A stretch of 25,370 nucleotides of DNA from DATLCI01 sp046714215 (GTDB lineage: Bacteria; Acidobacteriota; Terriglobia; Terriglobales; Acidobacteriaceae), in the NCBI GenBank assembly GCA_046714215.1, contig JBKKBM010000283.1, forward strand, positions 1 through 25,370. Reading direction: 5' to 3'. This document shows, one piece after another, positions 7,703 through 15,328 of the stretch (its first letter is position 1; each line of letters begins with the position of its first letter). Both the position numbers and the translations under genes were made by a program. The notes under the pieces are model-generated. The model was not told where the DNA came from, did no database searches, and saw only the letters and a list, made by a program, of their open reading frames with translations.

Positions 7703-8862
7703 TGAGCTTTCCTCCCCACCACCTCCGCCAGCGCCGCTCCTACCGCTTTCTGATTTACCTTCATCGCCCCGTGATAGTCCTTGCCCAGCAGCGCCGCCAC
7801 CGTTGTCGCCACCTGGGACTGCGTGACCGCATCGCCGCCGCTGCGCTCGCCTAACGCCGGCGTATCCGGACCCATTACCGCGATCCATATATTCTCCGCG
7901 CCGGCGATTTTGTCGCCATGGTTCTTCCAATCCGGACCCTGGCCGCGTCCGTGGTCCGTGGTGATGATGAACGTCGTCGAGCCGTGATACTGCGGAATCG
8001 CCTGCATCATCGTCCACAATTCCCCGATGAACTGGTCAACCAGCTTGGCTGAACGCAGGTGCTGGTCAAAGCGCCCGAGGTGCGCCCATTTATCCGTCTC
8101 CCCATAGCCCACGAACAACACCCGCGGACGATACCGCTTGATGTGGTCTTTTACCGCCGCCTGCAAAAACGAATCGGGGACCTCGTCACTCCATTGCCGG
8201 ATGGTGGTGCGGTACAGTTCGTCGAGGCGCGCCTCTTCCGGCGTCATCTTCACGCCGGGGGCGGTGGGCGTCTCCCACTGTGCCCGGGCAAATATGCCGC
8301 TCCGTTCTCGATTGAAAATATTAGGGAAGGCGAACCACGCGCCGAACGCGGCAACTTTTCCTTGGAACTCGGGCATCTGGTTCAGCCATTCAAAGACCGT
8401 GACGTTCGGATTCGGGCCAAAGTCGTTGGTGTTGATCTGCGGATCGAAGCGCCCGGTTAGGATCTCGTTGTACCCGGGATAAGAAAAACGAAATGTATTG
8501 GTGATGCGGGCGATGCTGCCTTTGTCCTGATTCCCATAGATCTGGCCCTGCTTGCCGATGGTCTCCCAGAAGAAGGGGAGCCAATTCCGCCGGTTCTCGT
8601 CGGGCGTAGGTCGCAGATACTCGGCCTTCGCCTTCGTGGCATCTCGAATGCCGCCCAGTTCGCGGTTCATCAGACTTTCATCCGGCCCGCGGAAGATGTC
8701 TTCCCAGCGCACGCCATCCGTCGTGATCACGACCACGTTCCTGGTTTTGAGTTGAGTTTTGAGCTGAGTCTTGGGCTTCGTTGGTTCCATCTGCGCCGAT
8801 ATTCTTGGCGAGATAGCCACACTCAGTGCCGCGACCGCCAAGTACAGCAAAGCGTTTTTCAT
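7699..8862 (-). CDS. Secreted alkaline-phosphatase-superfamily hydrolase
   Basis: 387 aa with a signal peptide (residues 1-24, MKNALLYLAVAALS... ending ISAQ). The metal-site pattern of the alkaline phosphatase / phosphodiesterase / sulfatase superfamily is complete: ITTDGVRWEDIF (Asp49), RFSYPGYNEILTG with a nucleophile-position Ser127, YGETDKWAHLGRFDQH (Asp257, His261), TTDHGRG (Asp303, His304) and NHGD (His315). The substrate is unknown; the close family is usually annotated as a phosphodiesterase/phosphoglyceromutase-like AP protein. A short duplication gives KTQLKTQLKT just after the signal peptide. It lies 12 nt after the nuclease-motif gene on the same strand, possibly cotranscribed. 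Its stop codon lies in the terminal repeat of a MITE-like element. Confidence 0.85.
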   Translation of the reverse strand: MKNALLYLAVAALSVAISPRISAQMEPTKPKTQLKTQLKTRNVVVITTDGVRWEDIFRGPDESLMNRELGGIRDATKAKAEYLRPTPDENRRNWLPFFWETIGKQGQIYGNQDKGSIARITNTFRFSYPGYNEILTGRFDPQINTNDFGPNPNVTVFEWLNQMPEFQGKVAAFGAWFAFPNIFNRERSGIFARAQWETPTAPGVKMTPEEARLDELYRTTIRQWSDEVPDSFLQAAVKDHIKRYRPRVLFVGYGETDKWAHLGRFDQHLRSAKLVDQFIGELWTMMQAIPQYHGSTTFIITTDHGRGQGPDWKNHGDKIAGAENIWIAVMGPDTPALGERSGGDAVTQSQVATTVAALLGKDYHGAMKVNQKAVGAALAEVVGRKAH

Positions 8863-8872
8863 TCTTGGTCTT

Positions 8873-8901
8873 CCTTAGTGTCCTTCGTGTCCTTTGTGGT
8901 T
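8873..8901. repeat. Solitary CACGAAGGA-type repeat arm
   Basis: On the minus strand it reads AACCACAAAGGACACGAAGG followed by ACACTAAGG, the same degenerate 9-mer array found at the ends of the 5853-6012 element. It encodes the last residues (NHKGHEGH) and stop of the adjacent gene. Confidence 0.7.
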
Positions 8902-10527
8902 CGAGACCTTGTTCTTTCGGAAGATCACCCGCAACCCCTCTCGCCAATCTTCATTCACGCCCACGAAATTCCAATCGACCTTCGGCGAGAGGAACTTCAA
9001 CAGCGCGTCCGTCGAGGGGTGGACGTGCAGCGCCGGCGCCACCAGATAGAGCAGTGGTGGCTCCGCGGTCAATTCTTTTCCGGGGAAGTAGCCGAACTTC
9101 TCAAACTCTCCGCGCTGCTGATGGAAGTGGACGCGCGCCCAGTAATCGAGGCCCTGCATCGGCAGTTGCAGGTCTTCATCGGCCTTCAGCTCGATCACGG
9201 CGAGCCGCCCGGAGCGCGTGCGCGCCAGCACATCGATCATGGCGCGGTCGCTGGCGGCGAAAGCCGGCACCTGCGAATAGACGCACGCCGGATCCAGTTG
9301 GCCATCAATGACTGTGATGTCAGCCAGCACCATGGATTCCAGCCAGCGCTCTGGCTGCATCCGCCACAGCGCATCATGCTTATTGCCCGCCGCCCGGCGC
9401 GACGCCGTCACCCGCTGCATCAAGTCGCGGAACTGCGTGTCGTTGTCGTCGGTGAGCGCGACTTCGAAGCGTCCCGCGCCGAAGGTGATCTGCTGGCTGG
9501 GCGCGAATCCGGATCCGGTCGTCGCGCGCGCCCGCGCAAATTCGAGTCCATGTAGCCGGAAGCTGATCTCGCTGGCGCTGACTACGGCCGCCTCCGCCCG
9601 GGGCACGATGGCGGTGATCTTTTGTATCGCCGCGGCAAAGCGCGTGCGCGCTGCCTGCTCGCTGGGACAATGGATGAGCCGCGTTGCGACGTTGCCATCT
9701 GCCGCGTCGAACTCCGTCAGCGTCTCGTCGCGCTCTTGCAACTCGAAGATCTGGACCTTCGCCCGGCTCCCCAACTGCACCACCCGCGCGCGCACGGTCT
9801 CCAAAGTCCCCGCCGGCAGGAACAAGCGCAGCCCTTCCACCGCTCCGCGTTCCGCGAATTGCTCCCGACAATGGTCCAGCCACAGCATGCCGATGGCCAG
9901 CGCGCCATCGATGGTCGCGCTTGTCTCCGCTCTGCCTACGCCCAGCACCGCAAACGCGGAGCGTCTTTTCCGCAGCAGCCCGCGGGCATACGCAGGGCCA
10001 AAACTGTGAGTGAGGTCGGCGGCGGAGGAGAGCCGCTTCTTGTCTAGTACCAGATCGGGAAAATTGCGCTGGAGTACGCGCTCCAGCATGCGCTGATACG
10101 CGCCGCGCGACGATCGCTTCGCTGCCGGCGTGCGCCGGTCTCGCTGGCTGCAGATCTCGAGCTTATGCGGCCGCGCCTGGCCAAACTTGCGCACCGACAA
10201 CCTTAGTACTCCGTTCCGCAGCTCCGCTTCTTCCACCCGGCGCACATGGTTCCGCTCCTCTGACCACATCTCCAGCACGCACTTGTCGCGCGCGGAAGAG
10301 ACCGAGTATTGAGCCGTAGCCAGGTCAAATATCATCTGGCCATCCTCCACCACCACCGCTTGGGGAGAGGTATGCAAGAAATCTTCGATGGCTCTGGTCA
10401 AATCCGCGGCAGACATACAAATCGGCTCATTATAGCCATCCTCTTGGTACCACTCCCCGCGCCGACCTGGAATCCTATCTAGTAATTCATAGGAAGTCCC
10501 CTGGAAGTGGAGTATGCGTGCCTTCAT
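8875..10527 (-). CDS. Uncharacterised protein with C-terminal PD-(D/E)XK nuclease motif
   Basis: 550 aa, no signal peptide. Residues 1-390 match nothing I recognise. The C-terminal part reads as a restriction-endonuclease-like fold: helix acid Glu397 (PERWLESMVL), then AMIDVLARTRSGRLAVIELKADE with Asp432, Glu446 and Lys448 forming the D...ExK site, followed by Gln458 and Tyr462 (MQGLDYWARV) as in NucS/DUF91-type and RecB-like nucleases. This suggests DNA cleavage or repair, but the substrate is unknown. The last 8 residues (NHKGHEGH) come from the repeat at 8873-8901, so the ancestral C-terminus was probably different. Start ATG at 10527; divergent from and overlapping by 10 bp the 10518 gene. 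Confidence 0.72.
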   Translation of the reverse strand: MKARILHFQGTSYELLDRIPGRRGEWYQEDGYNEPICMSAADLTRAIEDFLHTSPQAVVVEDGQMIFDLATAQYSVSSARDKCVLEMWSEERNHVRRVEEAELRNGVLRLSVRKFGQARPHKLEICSQRDRRTPAAKRSSRGAYQRMLERVLQRNFPDLVLDKKRLSSAADLTHSFGPAYARGLLRKRRSAFAVLGVGRAETSATIDGALAIGMLWLDHCREQFAERGAVEGLRLFLPAGTLETVRARVVQLGSRAKVQIFELQERDETLTEFDAADGNVATRLIHCPSEQAARTRFAAAIQKITAIVPRAEAAVVSASEISFRLHGLEFARARATTGSGFAPSQQITFGAGRFEVALTDDNDTQFRDLMQRVTASRRAAGNKHDALWRMQPERWLESMVLADITVIDGQLDPACVYSQVPAFAASDRAMIDVLARTRSGRLAVIELKADEDLQLPMQGLDYWARVHFHQQRGEFEKFGYFPGKELTAEPPLLYLVAPALHVHPSTDALLKFLSPKVDWNFVGVNEDWREGLRVIFRKNKVSNHKGHEGH

Positions 10528-10817
10528 CTTTAAAAAGTATTTGGAACAATTCCCGGTCCCGCACGCCTGAGGATTCTGAGACCGTCTATCATCCCGGCGC
10601 CAAGGCGCCCCGCCCCGGCCTCTATTGGGTGAGTCACCTGCGTCATCGGCTGGCCCACCTCGTTTACGTGGAAGAAGGCACAGTGCTGCCTCTTTGCCGG
10701 CGTTGCGGCGCGGGCGTGCGTTACGCTTTGCAACAGCGGGTGCAGCATCTGGAATCAGACCGCGACTTCACCCGCCGGGCCAAAGTGGTTCCCATGGACT
10801 CCCGCCGGGCCAAATAG
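10518..10817 (+). CDS. Small CxxC protein (99 aa), hypothetical
   Basis: Starts with GTG, GGAG 5 nt upstream (GGAGTATGCGTG). The core GLYWVSHLRHRLAHLVYVEE followed by GTVLPLCRRCGAGVRYALQQ has one CxxC (residues of about 60-63) flanked by hydrophobic strands. It resembles small acidobacterial hypothetical proteins with a single zinc-ribbon-like knuckle, which I recognise only as a pattern. Function unknown. Its start overlaps the start of the divergent nuclease-motif gene by 10 bp. Confidence 0.6.
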   Translation: MPSSLKSIWNNSRSRTPEDSETVYHPGAKAPRPGLYWVSHLRHRLAHLVYVEEGTVLPLCRRCGAGVRYALQQRVQHLESDRDFTRRAKVVPMDSRRAK

Positions 10818-10895
10818 GCCTCTGCGCCCGACCCCTGAACCTGCGATAATCAATCGTTGTGTCCGCCGGACGCATCCAAGGGGCAGGCTTTTTTC

Positions 10896-12329
10896 ATGAC
10901 CGATAAACAATTCTTCTTCGAGCGCTTTGCCTTCGCGCCCAAGGATCTGGAACGCTATCTCGCGGAAGCGCTTTCCGCCGGCGGCGATTACGCTGATCTG
11001 TACTTCGAATACCTGACCTCCACCTCTATCAGTGTGGACGAATCGCTGGTGAAGTCGGCGTCGCAGGGCATCTCCGCGGGATGCGGCATCCGCGTGGTCT
11101 CCGGCGAGCGTACCGGATACGCCTATACCGATAACCTCGCGCCCGAACGCATCATCCACGCCGCGCGCACCGCTGCCTTGATTGCCAGCGCTCCGGCCAA
11201 ACAACAAGTGGCTGGCTTCAAGGAAAATGCCAATCGCAGTCTTTATCCGGTAGCGTCGCAATCGGTAGATGCCGACGTGACCGCCAAGCTGGAACTCGTC
11301 ATGCGCGCCGACCGCGCTGCCCGCGCCTTCGATCCCCGCATCACCCAGGTACGCGCCGGCTATAGCGATGAGCTCCGTCGCATCCTCATCGTCGGATCCG
11401 ACGGCACCCTCGCCACCGACACCCAGCCCCTTGCCCGCTTCACCGTCTTTTGTATCGCCAAACAGTCAGACGACAACTCCGCCCGCGGCACCGCCGGTGG
11501 GGGCGGACGTGTGGGCATTGAATATTTCCAACTGGAGAAGACGCCGGAGTTCTTCGCCCACGAAGCCGCCCGCCAGGCCATCATCCAACTTGATGCCGTA
11601 GAAGCCCCCGCCGGCGAGATGGAAGTCGTGCTCGGTCCCGGCTGGCCCGGCATCCTGCTGCATGAGGCCATCGGTCACGGTCTGGAAGCCGATTTCAACC
11701 GCAAGAAGACCTCGGCCTTCACCGGACTCCTCGACAAGCGCGTTGCCTCTGACAAATGTACCATCGTCGACAACGGCACGCTGCCTTCACGCCGCGGCTC
11801 CATCAACGTTGACGACGAAGGTTCGCCTACCCAGAACACCGTGCTCATCGAGAAGGGGATCTTGAAGGGCTACCTCAGCGACAAACTTTCCTCGCGCCTC
11901 ATGGGCATGCCGGATACCGGTAACGGACGCCGCGAAAGTTACGAACACATTCCCATGCCGCGCATGACCAACACCTACATGATGGCCGGCGACGACGCGC
12001 CCGAAGATATCATTCGCAGCGTGAAGCGCGGACTCTATGCCGTAAACTTCGGCGGCGGCCAAGTGGACATCACCAACGGCAAGTTCGTTTTCTCCACGTC
12101 CGAGGCTTACCTCATCGAAGACGGCCAGATCACTGCGCCCGTAAAGAACGCAACGCTCATCGGCAATGGGCCAGACGTGCTCACCCGCGTCTCCATGGTG
12201 GGCAACGACCTGCAGCTCGACGAAGGCATCGGCACCTGCGGCAAAGACGGGCAGTCGGTGCCCGTCGGCGTCGGCATCCCCACCATCAAGGTCGATAGCA
12301 TCACCGTCGGCGGCACGGGCAGGGCGTAG
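10896..12329 (+). CDS. tldD: Metalloprotease TldD
   Basis: 477 aa (E. coli 481). Zinc metallopeptidase subunit of the TldD/TldE complex, which degrades unfolded peptides and matures or removes peptides such as microcin B17 leader and CcdA. The HExxxH motif is present (HEAIGHGLE, His256, Glu257, His261) and the third ligand position Cys448 lies in GIGTCGKDGQSVPVG. Central signatures GSINVDDEG and MTNTYM are typical. The frame extends up to a GTG at 10857, but the ATG at 10896 matches the family N-terminus. Followed by ppa and tldE on the same strand, so the heterodimer partner is two genes away. Confidence 0.95.
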   Translation: MTDKQFFFERFAFAPKDLERYLAEALSAGGDYADLYFEYLTSTSISVDESLVKSASQGISAGCGIRVVSGERTGYAYTDNLAPERIIHAARTAALIASAPAKQQVAGFKENANRSLYPVASQSVDADVTAKLELVMRADRAARAFDPRITQVRAGYSDELRRILIVGSDGTLATDTQPLARFTVFCIAKQSDDNSARGTAGGGGRVGIEYFQLEKTPEFFAHEAARQAIIQLDAVEAPAGEMEVVLGPGWPGILLHEAIGHGLEADFNRKKTSAFTGLLDKRVASDKCTIVDNGTLPSRRGSINVDDEGSPTQNTVLIEKGILKGYLSDKLSSRLMGMPDTGNGRRESYEHIPMPRMTNTYMMAGDDAPEDIIRSVKRGLYAVNFGGGQVDITNGKFVFSTSEAYLIEDGQITAPVKNATLIGNGPDVLTRVSMVGNDLQLDEGIGTCGKDGQSVPVGVGIPTIKVDSITVGGTGRA

Positions 12330-12360
12330 CGGTGGTGCAGACCAGAGGCTTTGTAGAGAC

Positions 12361-12505
12361 GACGTAGTTTGCTACGTCTTCACCTGGAGCGATGGTAAGA
12401 CGGCTTGCTCTGGATTCAGCCCCGCAGGGGCGACCGACAGTAGCCCGGCACGTAGTGCCGGGTAGCAGCGGCAAATATGCTTAGTCCTGCAGGGACGACT
12501 GTAAA
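12361..12505. repeat. Hairpin repeat cluster between tldD and ppa
   Basis: Consecutive small perfect hairpins: GACGTAG/CTACGTC (12361-12378), CCCC/GGGG (12420-12430), CCCGGCAC/GTGCCGGG (12444-12462), and TCCTGCAGGGA at about 12484-12494. The 'CCGCAGGGGCGAC...CCCGGCACGTAGTGCCGGG' order looks like a composite dispersed repeat. There is no U-tract, so not an obvious terminator; it becomes part of the ppa leader if tldD-ppa is cotranscribed. Confidence 0.6.
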
Positions 12506-12521
12506 GTTAATAGCGCAAGTC

Positions 12522-13070
12522 ATGGCCAACAACTACCTGCAACTTCCTATCGGCGAGAACGCGCCTGACACCGTCAACGCGGTCATTGAGATCCCGTCCG
12601 GTGAAGTCAATAAATACGAGTACGACAAGAACCTCGACATCTTCAAGCTCGACCGCAACCTCCATTCACCAGTGCATTATCCCGGCGACTACGGCTTCAT
12701 CCCGCGCACGCTGAGCCAGGATGGCGACCCTCTCGATGTCCTTGTCCTCGTGGATGCTCCGACGTTTACGGGTTGTTTAGTTGTGGTCCGTCCCATCGGC
12801 ATGCTGGAGATGCTCGATCAGGGCAAGGCCGACGAAAAGATCCTCGGCGTCGCCTCCAACAATCCGCGCTACGCCGAGGTGAAGAATTATTCGGAGATGT
12901 GGTCGCACCTGCTGCTCGAGATCAGCCACTTCTTCGCGACCTATAAGGACCTCGAAGGCAAGCGCGCCATCATGAAGGGCTGGCACGACGTGAACGTCGC
13001 CCGCAAAGTCATCATGGAAAGCCATGTGCGCTATAACGACGCGGGGAAGAAGGGCACGAGCGCAGGCTAG
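12522..13070 (+). CDS. ppa: Inorganic pyrophosphatase, family I
   Basis: Hydrolyses pyrophosphate to phosphate in the cytoplasm, pulling biosynthetic reactions forward; Mg2+-dependent. 182 aa. The signature DGDPLDVLVL (Asp67, Asp69, Asp72) is intact, preceded by SPVHYPGDYGFIPRTL; KADEKILGV near 102 carries a further active-site Asp (104). The ATG at 12522 gives the family N-terminus MANNYLQLPIG; an in-frame ATG at 12477 would read through the repeat cluster and is rejected. Only 2 nt separate its stop from tldE, so the two are almost certainly cotranscribed. Confidence 0.95.
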   Translation: MANNYLQLPIGENAPDTVNAVIEIPSGEVNKYEYDKNLDIFKLDRNLHSPVHYPGDYGFIPRTLSQDGDPLDVLVLVDAPTFTGCLVVVRPIGMLEMLDQGKADEKILGVASNNPRYAEVKNYSEMWSHLLLEISHFFATYKDLEGKRAIMKGWHDVNVARKVIMESHVRYNDAGKKGTSAG

Positions 13071-13072
13071 CC

Positions 13073-14443
13073 ATGCCTACTGAAACCATCCGGTCCACCG
13101 ACCTGAAACAGATCGCCACCGACGTCATCGCTCGCGCCACCAAAGCCGGCGCCACCGCGGCCGAGGCCATCGTGCGCGATGGCAGCGAATTTTCCACCGT
13201 CCTGCGCCTCGGCCAAGTGGAGACGCTGAAGGAATCCGGCTCCCAGGCCATGGGCCTGCGCGTCTTCATCGGACAACGTGCCGCCAGTACTTATTCCAGC
13301 GACCTCACGGAAGAAGGCATCCAGCGCCTCGTATCGGGCGCGATCGACCTCGCCCGCGTGACTTCGGAAGATCCCCACGGCGGTCTACCTCGACCGGAAG
13401 AGTTAGGCACACTCAAAAACGATCTCGACCTCTACCACGAAGATGTCTACTCGTTATCCGGTTCGGAGCGCATCGAATATGCCCGTCGCGCTGAAGCTAC
13501 CGCCATGGCCGTGGACTCGCGCATCACCAACTCCGACGGCGGCTCCTTTGACGCCGCCACCGGACGCAAAGTGCTCGCCAACTCGCTCGGATTCCTCGGC
13601 GAATATCAACGTTCCTACTGTTCGGTCTCCGCCGTGCCCATTGCCATCGATGAGCGCGGCGCCATGCAGCGCGATTACTGGTACTCCGCCGCGCGCTCGC
13701 TGAAGCTGCTGGAATCGCCGGAAAGCGTCGGCCGCGAAGCCGCGCGACGCACCCTCCGCCGCCTGGGCGCGCGTAAGGTCGCGACCACGCGCGTGCCCGT
13801 GGTCTTCGATCCCCTGGTCTCGCGCTCCATCGTCGAGCATTTCTTTGAAGCTGCCAATGGCGATTCCATCTATCGCGGCGCGTCGTTCTTTGTCGGCAAG
13901 TTGGGCGAAAAGGTCGCGGGCGAGAACATCACCGTCATTGACGACGGCACCATCGTCGGCGGCTTTGGCACCGCGCCTTTCGACGGCGAAGGCATTCCCA
14001 CGCGCCGCACCGTCATCGTGGAAAAGGGGATCCTCAAGTCCTATCTGCTGAATACCTACACCGCGCGCAAGCTCGGTATGACGACCACCGGCAACGCGTC
14101 GCGCGGGCTCGCCGGAAATCCCGGCATCGGTTCCGGCAATTTCTTCCTCGAACCGGGCACGAAGACGCCGCAGCAGATCATCGCGGACATGAAAGACGGT
14201 TTCTACGTGACGGAATTTCTCGGCTTCGGCGTGAACCTGGTCACGGGCGACTTCTCCCGTGGCGCCAGCGGTATCTGGATCGAGAATGGCGAGCTGACCT
14301 ACCCGGTGGAAGAAGTCACCGTGGCCGGCAACCTCAAAGATATGTTCCAGAACATCGTCGAGATCGGGAACGACCTCGAATGGCGCAGCTCGACCGCCGC
14401 ACCCACCTTCCGCATCGACGGCCTCACCGTCGCCGGAGCGTAA
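13073..14443 (+). CDS. tldE: TldE/PmbA, non-catalytic partner of TldD
   Basis: 456 aa member of the TldD/PmbA family. It keeps the fold (ESGSQAMGLRVFIGQRAAS near 54, GEGIPTRRTVIVEKGILKSY near 306, TTGNASRG near 340, GNDLEWRSS near 435). At the zinc-helix position it has SIVEHFFEAANG instead of HExxxH, as expected for TldE, which forms the active heterodimer with TldD. tldD lies upstream with ppa between them. Together with the 2-nt gap to ppa this supports a tldD-ppa-tldE transcription unit. Confidence 0.92.
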   Translation: MPTETIRSTDLKQIATDVIARATKAGATAAEAIVRDGSEFSTVLRLGQVETLKESGSQAMGLRVFIGQRAASTYSSDLTEEGIQRLVSGAIDLARVTSEDPHGGLPRPEELGTLKNDLDLYHEDVYSLSGSERIEYARRAEATAMAVDSRITNSDGGSFDAATGRKVLANSLGFLGEYQRSYCSVSAVPIAIDERGAMQRDYWYSAARSLKLLESPESVGREAARRTLRRLGARKVATTRVPVVFDPLVSRSIVEHFFEAANGDSIYRGASFFVGKLGEKVAGENITVIDDGTIVGGFGTAPFDGEGIPTRRTVIVEKGILKSYLLNTYTARKLGMTTTGNASRGLAGNPGIGSGNFFLEPGTKTPQQIIADMKDGFYVTEFLGFGVNLVTGDFSRGASGIWIENGELTYPVEEVTVAGNLKDMFQNIVEIGNDLEWRSSTAAPTFRIDGLTVAGA

Positions 14444-14496
14444 GCGTCTTGTATACTGGTTACATCCCCTCAAATCTCATTTGGAGTCATGCATAA

Positions 14497-14619
14497 ATGT
14501 CGAAAGAAAAGGTTGCTGTCGCTCAGAAGGAACCCATTGCCATGCTGTGGATCATCATCGGGCTGCTCGTCTCCATAGCTGCAATGGTCGGCATCGAGCG
14601 TCTGGTACCACGCTACTAG
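14497..14619 (+). CDS. 40-aa single-pass membrane microprotein (paralog A)
   Basis: Starts MSKEKVAVAQKEPIAMLW and continues into a hydrophobic helix (LWIIIGLLVSIAAMVGI, residues 17-33), ending ERLVPRY. The N-terminus is charged, the C-terminus short and basic. GGAG lies 13 nt before the ATG. It is 53 nt downstream of tldE and followed by a strong terminator, so it could be the last gene of that operon or have its own promoter. It is clearly paralogous to the 44-aa protein at 14745: 20 of the last 31 residues are identical, including KxPIAxLWIIIGLL and LVPxY. That conservation supports it being a real gene despite its size. Function unknown. Confidence 0.72.
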   Translation: MSKEKVAVAQKEPIAMLWIIIGLLVSIAAMVGIERLVPRY

Positions 14620-14651
14620 TTCCGCCGAAACTCCCGCCCACTCGAAACTCG

Positions 14652-14680
14652 CCCACTCGCGTAAAAAGAGTGGGTTTTTT
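14652..14680 (+). terminator. Rho-independent terminator after microprotein A
   Basis: Stem CCCACTC / GAGTGGG with a 9-nt loop followed by six T residues, 32 nt past the stop of the 40-aa gene. Confidence 0.85.
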
Positions 14681-14683
14681 GCC

Positions 14684-14714
14684 TTGAATACTGCTCCCGA
14701 TACAGGCGTAAAAT
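14684..14714 (+). promoter_or_regulatory. Possible sigma-70-type promoter for microprotein B
   Basis: TTGAAT (14684) and TAAAAT (14709) with a 19-bp spacer, directly after the terminator and about 30 nt before the ATG at 14745. Spacing is long and the match is partial; inferred from position. Confidence 0.3.
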
Positions 14715-14744
14715 GAAAGGTGCTGGCTGCATCGGGAGGTCACC

Positions 14745-14879
14745 ATGCCGAAAGTCACTCCACCCCCATCGTCGCAATCGCATCAGAAAGATCCCATCGC
14801 GCTGCTCTGGATCATTATCGGGCTGCTTTCGGCCGTCGCCACTTTTATGGGCATCCTGACGCTGGTGCCCAAGTACTAA
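14745..14879 (+). CDS. 44-aa single-pass membrane microprotein (paralog B)
   Basis: Starts MPKVTPPPSSQSHQKDPIAL, then a membrane helix (LWIIIGLLSAVATFMGIL, about residues 21-38) and ends TLVPKY. GGGAGGT lies 4 nt before the ATG, a strong ribosome-binding site. Codons differ from paralog A at many synonymous sites while the protein core is kept, which argues for selection on the peptide. Its TAA overlaps the TAG of the convergent usp gene (14876-14879). Function unknown; perhaps a small regulator or subunit of a membrane complex. Confidence 0.8.
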   Translation: MPKVTPPPSSQSHQKDPIALLWIIIGLLSAVATFMGILTLVPKY

Positions 14880-15328
14880 GCGGGCGAAGTCACGCGCCGC
14901 CGCACCGGGACCAGTAACACCGGGATGGTGGTGTGCCTAAGCACTGCCTGGCTCACGCTGCCCACCAGCATGTCCATGACTGCGCTCCGCCCGTGCGTCC
15001 CCATAACAATGAGCTCTGCGCCCAGCCGTTCCGCTTCGTTCAGGATCGTCTGGGCAGTCGCTCCCTGCACCAGCAAGGCGGTCGCATCCACTCCCTGGGC
15101 TCGCAATGCTTCCGCATGAGCCTGGATCATCCGGTGCTGCTCGCGATACACGTTCGCTACCTGGTCGCGCACCGCGTCCGAACCCGCCTGGTAGCCCACG
15201 AACGCCGGGTCCGGTTCGGACACATGCAAAAGAAAGACCGACGCGCTGGATGGTTTCGCACAGCCTTGGGCTTCAGCCAGCAGCCGCTCCGTCGCATCCG
15301 CAAAATCGATCGCTACCAGTAGCCGCAT
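14876..15328 (-). CDS. Universal stress protein (UspA family)
   Basis: 150 aa, starting MRLLVAIDFADATERLL. The C-terminal ATP-binding signature G-2x-G-9x-G-S is present (GTHGRSAVMDMLVGS, Gly110, Gly113, Gly123, Ser124), which places it with the ATP-binding Usp subgroup. Its ATG shares one base with the TGA of the upstream SGNH-like gene (TGATG), a sign of translational coupling. The open frame runs on upstream within that gene and is ignored. Probable third gene of the MBOAT operon. Confidence 0.9.
   Translation of the reverse strand: MRLLVAIDFADATERLLAEAQGCAKPSSASVFLLHVSEPDPAFVGYQAGSDAVRDQVANVYREQHRMIQAHAEALRAQGVDATALLVQGATAQTILNEAERLGAELIVMGTHGRSAVMDMLVGSVSQAVLRHTTIPVLLVPVRRRVTSPA

Noticed and set aside
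7264..7710. CRISPR-like array
   Set aside because: The repeats are inverted-end elements and a 201-bp duplication, not 24-40 bp direct repeats with unique spacers; no cas genes.
8744..8772. Short tandem duplication giving KTQLKTQLKT in the phosphatase
   Set aside because: Only two short copies just after the signal peptide; likely slippage without functional meaning.
12361..12378. Intrinsic terminator of tldD
   Set aside because: The 7-bp hairpin is followed by TTCACCTGG, not a T-run.
13454..14473. 339-aa open frame on the minus strand
   Set aside because: Antisense to tldE, low-complexity Gly/Ala/Asp/Val composition, no family motifs.
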